From Methylococcaceae bacterium (lineage in GTDB: Bacteria; Pseudomonadota; Gammaproteobacteria; Methylococcales; Methylomonadaceae), in contig CANNLO010000236.1 in the NCBI GenBank assembly GCA_947505055.1, positions 1 to 7,308 of the forward strand: a stretch of DNA of 7,308 nt, written 5' to 3'. Of the stretch, positions 1 to 5,453 are shown piece by piece (positions within the stretch are counted from its first letter, which is position 1; each line of letters begins with the position of its first letter). Under the pieces are notes generated by a model, which did not search any database, had not been told where the DNA came from, and saw only the letters and a program-made list of their open reading frames with translations. The translations under genes and the position numbers were made by a program.

Positions 1-161
1 CTGTCAGTGCGCTGCCTAATGAAACAGCAAAATTATTCGCTTCCGGCTATGCGCTTTTCAGTGGCCTCATTTTTATTGCCATCATGGGCATTATTCTGGC
101 TCCCGTAACGCATCGCATGTTGCATGCGTTTCATATTGATGAGTCGGATTTAAGTGAATAA
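1..161 (+). CDS. C-terminal end of a probable POT-family peptide/proton symporter (partial)
   Basis: Only the last 52 residues are present, read in the frame starting at base 3 and ending with TAA at 159-161; the start lies outside the window. A short polar stretch is followed by one strongly hydrophobic segment (GYALFSGLIFIAIMGIILAP) and then a basic, His-rich tail (THRMLH) ending in acidic residues. This layout (Tyr-x-x-x-Phe entering the last helix, Ala-Pro at its end, then a short basic stretch) resembles the last helix of proton-dependent oligopeptide transporters such as E. coli DtpA, which import di- and tripeptides across the inner membrane. The family call rests on one helix, so another major facilitator protein is possible. 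No neighbour in the window shares its strand closely, so it is probably the end of its own transcription unit. Confidence 0.55.
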   Translation, partial: VSALPNETAKLFASGYALFSGLIFIAIMGIILAPVTHRMLHAFHIDESDLSE

Positions 162-167
162 GGTTTA

Positions 168-206
168 TGCGCCATGACCTCCCTATAACAGTGAGATCAT
201 GGCGCA
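168..206. terminator. Hairpin between convergent genes, possible terminator
   Basis: TGCGCCATGA at 168-177 is perfectly complementary to TCATGGCGCA at 197-206. After one mismatch the stem continues with CTC/GAG (179-181 with 193-195). It sits 7 bases after the transporter stop and about 20 bases beyond the stop of the opposing DUF1640-like relic, where a shared terminator is expected. Neither side has a real T-run, so it is a poor intrinsic terminator by the usual rule; it may act with Rho or as an RNA-stabilising 3' end. Confidence 0.5.
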
Positions 207-225
207 AAATATAAGTGGTTGAGTG

Positions 226-489
226 TCAAGCCGTTAGTGCAAAGTGTTCTGCCGCTACAACTATCGCCAGCATCCACTGAACAAGCGTCAACAGTCCATT
301 TATTTCAACTTTCATTTCACGTAACTGATCTTCAATATGTTAGATATCTGGCTTGGTGGCCACTTCTGCCGTATCGGAAGATTCTTGAGGCGCCTCAGAT
401 TCTGCTTTGGCCTGTGATTCAGACACGCTGGCAACTTTAAGCTTTTCAACAAATTTTAACGTATCAAATGTACTTGTTGTGACTGTCAT
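226..489 (-). pseudogene. DUF1640-like coiled-coil protein, interrupted by an in-frame stop
   Basis: An ATG at 489 is preceded by an AGGGAA ribosome site. The first 49 codons begin MTVTTSTFDTLKFVEKL and continue with SESQAKAESEA, which matches the N-terminus I know from small DUF1640 proteins (TTFDTLKFVKxLK...AQAEA). TAA at 340-342 ends this frame, but it stays open for 37 further codons to TGA at 226. Those codons encode a charged helical stretch (HIEDQLREMKVEING) and then a hydrophobic segment (LLTLVQWMLAIVVAA), the C-terminal membrane anchor typical of the family. The total of 87 codons is the normal family length. The simplest reading is a single nonsense change, for example CAA to TAA, in a once intact gene. 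A 49-residue peptide without its anchor could still be made. The function of DUF1640 proteins is not established; they resemble mitochondrial CCDC90-type coiled-coil proteins. Confidence 0.7.
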
Positions 490-548
490 AGTATTCCCTA
501 TAAAATTAGTTCAACACAGACATAAAAATAGCTAGTAGGGTTAAATAA

Positions 549-557
549 GGGGGGGGG
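549..557. repeat. G9 homopolymer tract
   Basis: Nine consecutive G occur about 60 bp upstream of the start codon of the DUF1640-like relic, where its promoter should lie. Such tracts are prone to slipped-strand length change and, when placed in a promoter, can tune expression. Whether this one varies cannot be seen from one sequence. Confidence 0.6.
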
Positions 558-785
558 TACTTTGTGGAGACTTCACTTTGTGAGCTTATTTTAGTAAACG
601 CGTAAAAATGAAGTGTCAATATTTTTTACACCCTAATAAGTAAAGCAGATATATAGTCTGTAAATTGGTAGTTGAACGAAATCTGCGGGTATAAAAATTG
701 TTTAATCAACAGAGTTGAGCAGTTTGTATCGGATAGGGCTGTGAGGTTAAATCGGAAGTTAGTTGAGTGTAGCATTAAAATAAAA

Positions 786-843
786 CTTAAGAGGTATAAA
801 ACCGCGCAACCCCTTAAGAAACAAGCAGTGCCTTGGGTTGCGC
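786..843. other. Two overlapping, mutually exclusive inverted repeats
   Basis: Stem A pairs CTTAAGAGGT (786-795) with ACCCCTTAAG (809-818), nine of ten positions matched, with a 13-base loop. Stem B pairs GCGCAACCC (804-812) with GGGTTGCGC (835-843), nine of nine, with a 22-base loop. The right arm of A shares bases 809-812 with the left arm of B, so a transcript could fold one or the other but not both. There is no T-run after B. This could be a relic of a mobile-element end, a small RNA or a switch-like leader; no downstream gene is close enough to support an attenuator. Confidence 0.4.
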
Positions 844-920
844 CAGACGCCTGACGTAATCAGCATACTGGAGTGGCATGTGTTAGCCGGAGGTTACCTA
901 ATCCAAAGCCTAAACTGGGC

Positions 921-941
921 TGTCAGGAATTTTTCCAGTTT
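921..941 (+). promoter_or_regulatory. Repeated 21-bp element, copy 1 (candidate PEP-CTERM box)
   Basis: The sequence is TGTCAGGAATTTTT, then C, then CAGTTT. A second copy lies 201 bp downstream and differs only at the fifteenth base. Both copies are in the same orientation upstream of the sigma-54 promoter of the PEP-CTERM gene. The spacing of TGTCAG and the later CAG suggests a protein-binding element. The PEP-CTERM regulator PrsR is annotated in databases as a PEP-CTERM-box response regulator; that this repeat is its box is my inference. Confidence 0.45.
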
Positions 942-1092
942 TTAAATTTATAGATATTGCAGTCAATTAAATGTCATTTAAATTGAGTTCGGCGTGCATA
1001 AAAACCTCTCAAACCTTTAATAACTTAGTATACCGTGGGCTGGAGAAAGTCTTAGCCATAACAAATACAGTGAATTTACAGGTAGTTGGTAG

Positions 1093-1106
1093 GGGTCATC
1101 TGACCC
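1093..1106. promoter_or_regulatory. Perfect palindrome GGGTCA-TC-TGACCC
   Basis: Two six-base arms flank a two-base centre, and copy 2 of the 21-bp element begins 15 bases downstream. With such a short centre it is more likely a dimeric protein operator than an RNA hairpin. The regulator is not identifiable from the window. Confidence 0.35.
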
Positions 1107-1121
1107 AACCTTCGAACTAGG

Positions 1122-1142
1122 TGTCAGGAATTTTTACAGTTT
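1122..1142 (+). promoter_or_regulatory. Repeated 21-bp element, copy 2 (candidate PEP-CTERM box)
   Basis: The sequence is TGTCAGGAATTTTT, then A, then CAGTTT, identical to copy 1 in 20 of 21 positions. This copy has outer TGT...ACA symmetry (1122-1138). It lies about 330 bp upstream of the transcription start predicted from the sigma-54 promoter, distant but within reach of an enhancer-binding activator acting by DNA looping. Confidence 0.45.
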
Positions 1143-1387
1143 CTGAAAAAGAAAATAAAATAGACCGTAGAAATGTAAGTTCTGCGATAGAAAATCGCCA
1201 ATGTCATATTTAGATGCTATGTTCCCATTGAAATAAAATGGCAATAAATCTCGCTTGGAAAACTCATAGCGGGCTTTGTAACTGTCCACTGTATTTATTG
1301 CAGATTGCTAGCGCGAATGCGCCTTACAGGTTTACAGGTTGCGGGTTATATTGAGCCAACTGTCAGACGTGGCGATAGGCAGTCAGT

Positions 1388-1398
1388 TCAATTAATTA
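1388..1398 (+). promoter_or_regulatory. IHF-like site between the upstream elements and the promoter
   Basis: TCAATTAATTA fits the core of the IHF consensus (WATCAANNNNTTR), but the first two positions do not match. It is centred about 70 bp upstream of the predicted start, a usual place for IHF in sigma-54 promoters. In AT-rich DNA such a match can arise by chance. Confidence 0.25.
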
Positions 1399-1434
1399 AG
1401 TCTACCACCATTAAATACAACGCTCATTAAGCAA

Positions 1435-1452
1435 TTGGCATGAAACTAGCTT
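1435..1452 (+). promoter_or_regulatory. Sigma-54 (RpoN) -24/-12 promoter of the PEP-CTERM gene
   Basis: TTGGCATGAAACTAGCTT matches YTGGCACGNNNNTTGCW except for two positions. The invariant GG (1437-1438) and GC (1449-1450) are separated by exactly ten bases. Counting the C of GC as -12 places transcription start near 1462, giving a leader of about 27 bases that includes the GGAG ribosome site. Control of PEP-CTERM genes by RpoN with the PrsK/PrsR two-component pair is known in other proteobacteria, so the promoter type fits the gene it serves. Confidence 0.75.
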
Positions 1453-1478
1453 ATATTTAAAAGCAAACACTTAATTAT

Positions 1479-1482
1479 GGAG
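1479..1482 (+). promoter_or_regulatory. Ribosome binding site GGAG that decides the PEP-CTERM start
   Basis: GGAG lies six bases before ATG at 1489. An earlier in-frame ATG at 1477 overlaps this site and has no ribosome site of its own. Starting at 1489 also gives a clean signal peptide beginning MKKLKK. The start at 1489 is therefore preferred. Confidence 0.8.
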
Positions 1483-1488
1483 ATTAAA

Positions 1489-2313
1489 ATGAAAAAATTA
1501 AAAAAATTAACTTTATTACCTGTTGCAGCAAGCTTGATGCTGTTAGCAGGGCACTCGCAAGCCGCATTAATTACACTGGCTTCCGGCTTAACAGATTTTT
1601 CCGTTAACTTATCCATCGCTACCGACGGTACGTATGTTGTTGGCGAGGTTACTGAGATCAAAACAAATGGCGTTCAGGTTTGGACAATTGGCGGATCAAA
1701 CCAATATTTAGATTTCACAATAGCGAATAGTGGTACACAGCAAATCTCGGCATTTGGTTTCTTAAATTCCCCCTTCGCCAACCTGTCTCTAATAGATTCA
1801 AATGGTACTCTGAAAATGTTTCAGACGAGCACAAACAACTATGGAACTTTTTTAACTGGCCAAGATACGTTGTACACAACTCAATCAACTGCCTTCGCTG
1901 CACTTCATACTAATGTTACATTTGATAATTGGTTAACAGGAAATGAAACTAGTAGCAACATAGATTTTCAGAATCTCAAAAATGGTGCGGTAGGTGTCAA
2001 CGGACTCTGTGCGGGAGATTCGATTTTTGCGCACATAGGTGATAATTCAGTGTGCGATGTAACTAACTATAAAAATCTCAGTGAAAGCATAGATGTCAAA
2101 AGTTTAGCTGGCATAGCTGGCCCCACCTTCAGCGCCGCGGGCCTTCATGGACAATTGGCCGCTAACGGTTCCGTTTCCAGCTTTTACAATTTTACGAGCG
2201 TTCTTACAATGAACGGAAAAAACACCAACGTACCAGAGCCAACAAATCTTGCGTTAATGGGCCTAGGCTTAGTCGGTTTGGGGTTTGTGCGTAGAAAAGC
2301 GGCTCGTGCATAG
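1489..2313 (+). CDS. PEP-CTERM sorting domain protein, secreted
   Basis: The 274-residue product has a signal peptide: basic MKKLKK, a hydrophobic core to about residue 20, and a likely cleavage after SQA (residue 25). The C-terminus is a textbook PEP-CTERM signal: VPEP at 248-251, a Gly/Leu-rich membrane helix at about 253-267, and RRKAARA at the end. In this family exosortase recognises the PEP motif at the inner membrane and removes the tail, so the mature protein probably goes to the outer surface or into the extracellular matrix. The central 220 residues are rich in Ser, Thr, Asn and Gly, look beta-rich, and contain only two cysteines (174 and 189), which could form a disulfide. I do not recognise a named domain there. 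A sigma-54 promoter lies just upstream and a strong hairpin terminator follows. No exosortase gene is in the window. Confidence 0.92.
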   Translation: MKKLKKLTLLPVAASLMLLAGHSQAALITLASGLTDFSVNLSIATDGTYVVGEVTEIKTNGVQVWTIGGSNQYLDFTIANSGTQQISAFGFLNSPFANLSLIDSNGTLKMFQTSTNNYGTFLTGQDTLYTTQSTAFAALHTNVTFDNWLTGNETSSNIDFQNLKNGAVGVNGLCAGDSIFAHIGDNSVCDVTNYKNLSESIDVKSLAGIAGPTFSAAGLHGQLAANGSVSSFYNFTSVLTMNGKNTNVPEPTNLALMGLGLVGLGFVRRKAARA

Positions 2314-2370
2314 TCAAAACTATCAGCGGACTTCTCAGCTAACTCTGAAATCATTAACTTAGAGTATTAA

Positions 2371-2398
2371 AAAAGCCACCTCTGATGAGGTGGCTTTT
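2371..2398. terminator. Bidirectional intrinsic terminator
   Basis: GCCACCTC (2375-2382) pairs perfectly with GAGGTGGC (2387-2394) around the loop TGAT, and the stem can be extended by four A-T pairs. Read leftward the stem is followed by six T, read rightward by four. It lies 58 bases after the PEP-CTERM stop and about 100 bases beyond the end of the minus-strand operon, so it can end both convergent units. Confidence 0.9.
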
Positions 2399-2498
2399 GC
2401 GTGTTTGCGATAAGCCTGTTACAAATAATATTACAGTAAACTTCAGCCAGTAGCGCGTTCCCTGTTTTTATAAATCAATGCCTGACAGCCTTCTAGGC

Positions 2499-3635
2499 TC
2501 AATTTAGGATTCCCTCCTGTTCCAAGTATTTTTTCAAACTCCTTTCAAGATAACTTGAAACATCTTCCAGTTTTAAGTCAGTCTGCAACAATTGTAGAGT
2601 TTCTCGACTCCGAAATCTTTGATCTTCCCTCAAATAATCCAAAAAAAACGGGAATGTGTTCACTGCTCGCCGTAGCTTTTCATTTAATAATGGCGCCATG
2701 ATTTTTATAACCCAATTAAACACTGGTAATGGAACACTGATTAGCGGTGGTAATTTCACCCCGTAAGTCCGAATTACTTGCCGCACCAAGCATTGTAGGT
2801 CGACGAGCCTGATAGCCTCATCAGGCCCGGAACACAAATGAAAAATTTTGCCAATGACATCTTGCCGGCTTGAACTGCAATGGATCATACTGACCACATA
2901 ATCCACTGGGACGGTATCTAGAACCGCATCACCTAAACACGGCATCAACCCAACCGTTTTCCGACCCGATAAAAATTCACAGATGTAATAAAAAATCTGG
3001 TAATGGATAATTTTCCCAGTTTTGCTATCCCCTACGACCATACTAGGACGATGCACGGTTACAGGCAGATTATACTTTTTGATTTTCAACCTTAAGTAAT
3101 CTTCTGCTTCTGCCTTGGATTGCTCATAGGTATTATGAAACTTCCTGGACTGGGTAATCCAGGTTTCCGGAACTATACCGGGCATCCTGCCAGCCACTCC
3201 AACTGTGCTAACGTATTCGATTTTTTGCAATGGTCCCGATGCCTGACAGGCCAACGCCAGTTCAACAATGTTTTGCGCTGAACCAAGCGCATGCTGTCGC
3301 GCCTCTGCTAGTGATAAATTCATTCGCACGATGCCAGCACAATGAATAATATTGGTGCATTGATTTGAGATTTCTGTATAGACATCCCCAGATAAAGCAA
3401 ACTTGCGTTGATCAGTGTCCCCAAGTAAAGGGATGATTCGCCGCCGCGCATCTTGCGCCTGCGATTCGTCCATTTCCCAGAAAGCGATTAGCTCTTCCAA
3501 TCGTTTCTTCAGATGCTCACTGGAATCTGCACGCATGAGCGCCCAAACCTGACTACTTGGATCTTCTAGCAACAGGGGAATCAGTGCGCTCCCGATAGTA
3601 CCAGTTGCACCCGTCACGAAATATTTTTTTGCCAT
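2499..3635 (-). CDS. NAD(P)-dependent thioester-reductase-like extended SDR
   Basis: The 378-residue protein has an extended short-chain dehydrogenase fold. The dinucleotide-binding motif is VTGATGTIG (G9, G12, G15), HCAG at 98-101 closes the Rossmann core, and the catalytic set is S143/T144 with Y170-x-x-x-K174. With its C-terminal lobe of about 150 residues it resembles the NAD_binding_4 (fatty acyl reductase, male-sterility) proteins and the thioester reductase domains that end peptide synthetases. Those enzymes reduce an acyl thioester to aldehyde or alcohol. It is the last gene of the operon, 39 bases after an acyl-activating ligase, which supports an acyl thioester substrate. A sugar epimerase or steroid-dehydrogenase-like role is the alternative. 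The start is ATG at 3635; an in-frame GTG at 3644 lies inside the ribosome site. Confidence 0.75.
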   Translation of the reverse strand: MAKKYFVTGATGTIGSALIPLLLEDPSSQVWALMRADSSEHLKKRLEELIAFWEMDESQAQDARRRIIPLLGDTDQRKFALSGDVYTEISNQCTNIIHCAGIVRMNLSLAEARQHALGSAQNIVELALACQASGPLQKIEYVSTVGVAGRMPGIVPETWITQSRKFHNTYEQSKAEAEDYLRLKIKKYNLPVTVHRPSMVVGDSKTGKIIHYQIFYYICEFLSGRKTVGLMPCLGDAVLDTVPVDYVVSMIHCSSSRQDVIGKIFHLCSGPDEAIRLVDLQCLVRQVIRTYGVKLPPLISVPLPVFNWVIKIMAPLLNEKLRRAVNTFPFFLDYLREDQRFRSRETLQLLQTDLKLEDVSSYLERSLKKYLEQEGILN

Positions 3636-3641
3636 TAGAAG

Positions 3642-3647
3642 CACCTT
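3642..3647 (-). promoter_or_regulatory. Ribosome binding site AAGGTG that decides the reductase start
   Basis: AAGGTG on the minus strand ends six bases before ATG at 3635. Its last three bases are the in-frame GTG that would give a protein three residues longer; that codon cannot be both start and ribosome site, so ATG is chosen. Confidence 0.75.
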
Positions 3648-3674
3648 ATTTACGATGTAATTTTTAGATTAAAA

Positions 3675-5453
3675 TTAAAGTTTAAATAACACAATACCTG
3701 GATCAACTAATAGATGTTGGCGATGAATAATTGATTGTGGGTCATTCAATTCGTTATACAGTTTCTCTATCCATATCCCATAACGCTGCTGAATAGCCTT
3801 GCGCCGGATCTTTAGGTTAGCGGTCAGCTCTTGCTGTTCAACAGAAAAATTTTTAAAGCATAAAACCACCCCTACAGGCCTTTTGTATTTTGGTAAATTT
3901 GATACACATTGGGCTAAATTTGTAGCTAGTTTTTGTGCAAACACAATAGTCATAGCTTCAACATTAGACGGTGTATTACCAGCAGTAATTAGGGCGACCA
4001 GAAACTTTCTGCTTGCACCGAAAACGACTGCGTGTTCAATCATAGGATTGTGTTGAAGCTGCGCTTCAATTTCAAAAGGCGCTATTTTTCGCCCTGTCGA
4101 TGTTTTAAACACTTCTGATTTACGTCCAGTTAGACGGATAAAACCTTGTGAATCAATTTCCGCAAAATCACCGCTCGCTAAATAACCATCCTCATTTAGA
4201 CATTGATAATGTAACTGATCTGTCAAATAGCCATTACAAACACCTAGCCCCCTTACTAGTAGTTCACCATCTTCAGCCAGTAATATGCTATTGCCGTGTA
4301 ACGCTTTGCCAACTGTGCCTAGTCGGTAATCAGTAGGTCGGTTGGCTGCAATTGGCACTACGTTTTCGCTTAGTCCATAAGCTTCCAGTATTAACAACCC
4401 CATCGCATCAAAACGTTTTAACAACCATAAAGGCATGGGTGCAGAACCACTAATCATGTAGCGAATATTACTGCCAAATAGCCCAGTGAATGACTTGAAA
4501 AGACGATAATTAATTTTCTTGAAAAGCTTCCCTATGAGAGAGTTGCTTTCACCTGCAGCCAAAAAATAATGAAGCAACCGGATAAGTATATCGGGTCGTT
4601 GACGAAGTTTAATTTCGAAGCCTTGGTAAAGTTTTTCATAAAAACGTGGGGCAGAAATAAATATATGTGGGTTAATTTGGGGGAGATAATCGATAATTTT
4701 GTGTGGGTCATTAACAAAGTAAACTTCGGCGCCACTGGTTATGGCACATAAATTAACCATTCGTTGAAACAGGTTTGAAAGGGGCAGCCAACATACCAAA
4801 TGGCAGGGTGATTGAGTGAGTTCTGGATAGGTTTGTAAAATGGCCTCTATAGCGGTTATGATTTGGTTATGCCGATAGGCAATGGCTTTTGGCGCACCTG
4901 TTGTTCCAGAGGTAAAGATGATGGTTGCAATATCTTCAGGGTTTACAATATCAGGTAATGGGGTATTTTTTAGTTCTCCAGTCTGGCTTTTAGATATATT
5001 GATTACTTTCGCTTCTTTTTTTTTACTATCGATAAACTTCTCTTCAAAAGAAATAATTAATTCAAACTGCTGTTTTATTTCTTCGCGAAATTTGTCGAGT
5101 CGTTCTGTACGATCAATTACTAAGGTTTGAATACCGGCTATTTTTACTATCTCTTCTAATTGATTAGATGCTTCTCCAGGATCAATACCAACGACTATGC
5201 CGCCCAATGATAAAACGGCATGATGAATCAATTCCCAGTTGCGGCTAGTTGCTACCATAATTCCCACGACATTGCCCTTATGGATTCCTTGGTCTTTAAA
5301 TTTCCAGGCTAAATCAACGAGTTCTTGGTAGAAGTAATTGAAGCTTATTGATGACCAACAACCTTTAGTATTGAGAACCCAGTGCGCAATCGCTTGTGGT
5401 GTTTTTTTTGTTCTTATTTTTAACAGTCCTGGTAGTGTTTGCCGTTTACTCAT
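3675..5453 (-). CDS. Long-chain acyl-CoA synthetase / acyl-AMP ligase (ANL superfamily)
   Basis: This 592-residue adenylate-forming enzyme should activate a carboxylic acid, probably a fatty acid, with ATP and pass it to CoA or a carrier protein. Motifs appear in order: phosphate-binding TSGTTGAPK (181-189), YGLSE (359-363), SGD (428-430), the hinge region TGRKSEVFK (442-450) followed by GRKIAP, and the A10 motif LTANLKIRRK with the probable catalytic lysine at 548. The size and the long insert after the A3 motif resemble FadD15/ACSL-type long-chain ligases. The start ATG overlaps the stop of the upstream PP-loop gene as ATGA, and AGAGAAG lies five bases before it, so translation is probably coupled. 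An A9 tract encodes KKK at about residues 144-146. The substrate and the acceptor (CoA or an acyl carrier protein) cannot be told from sequence. It shares an operon with an N-acyltransferase and a reductase. Confidence 0.88.
   Translation of the reverse strand: MSKRQTLPGLLKIRTKKTPQAIAHWVLNTKGCWSSISFNYFYQELVDLAWKFKDQGIHKGNVVGIMVATSRNWELIHHAVLSLGGIVVGIDPGEASNQLEEIVKIAGIQTLVIDRTERLDKFREEIKQQFELIISFEEKFIDSKKKEAKVINISKSQTGELKNTPLPDIVNPEDIATIIFTSGTTGAPKAIAYRHNQIITAIEAILQTYPELTQSPCHLVCWLPLSNLFQRMVNLCAITSGAEVYFVNDPHKIIDYLPQINPHIFISAPRFYEKLYQGFEIKLRQRPDILIRLLHYFLAAGESNSLIGKLFKKINYRLFKSFTGLFGSNIRYMISGSAPMPLWLLKRFDAMGLLILEAYGLSENVVPIAANRPTDYRLGTVGKALHGNSILLAEDGELLVRGLGVCNGYLTDQLHYQCLNEDGYLASGDFAEIDSQGFIRLTGRKSEVFKTSTGRKIAPFEIEAQLQHNPMIEHAVVFGASRKFLVALITAGNTPSNVEAMTIVFAQKLATNLAQCVSNLPKYKRPVGVVLCFKNFSVEQQELTANLKIRRKAIQQRYGIWIEKLYNELNDPQSIIHRQHLLVDPGIVLFKL

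Larger units (their letters stand above)
490..1435. other. Long intergenic region without a convincing gene
   Basis: About 945 AT-rich bases lie between the start of the DUF1640-like relic and the promoter of the PEP-CTERM gene. The only open frame of note on the plus strand (672-854, TTG start, 60 codons) has no ribosome site and no recognisable protein character, so I do not call it. I see no tRNA or other standard RNA gene. The region holds a G9 run at 549-557, overlapping inverted repeats at 786-843, a 21-bp element repeated at 921 and 1122, a palindrome at 1093-1106, a short tandem TTTACAGG-type repeat near 1323-1339, and further TGTCAG or GTCAG half-sites at 1361 and 1382. The right half is most simply read as a long regulatory region for the PEP-CTERM gene. 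Confidence 0.6.

Noticed and set aside
219..440. 73-codon plus-strand open frame opposite the DUF1640-like relic
   Set aside because: It is the complement of a recognisable minus-strand coding sequence and its translation has no family character.
672..854. 60-codon plus-strand open frame
   Set aside because: It begins with TTG, has no ribosome site, shows no recognisable motif and overlaps the inverted repeats at 786-843.
871..888. Second sigma-54-like sequence, TGGCATG...TAGC
   Set aside because: The GG and GC are separated by nine bases instead of ten, a spacing that normally abolishes activity, and no gene follows closely.
1477..1488. Upstream ATG as the start of the PEP-CTERM protein
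   Set aside because: The codon overlaps the GGAG ribosome site for the next ATG and would put acidic MEIK in front of a signal peptide.
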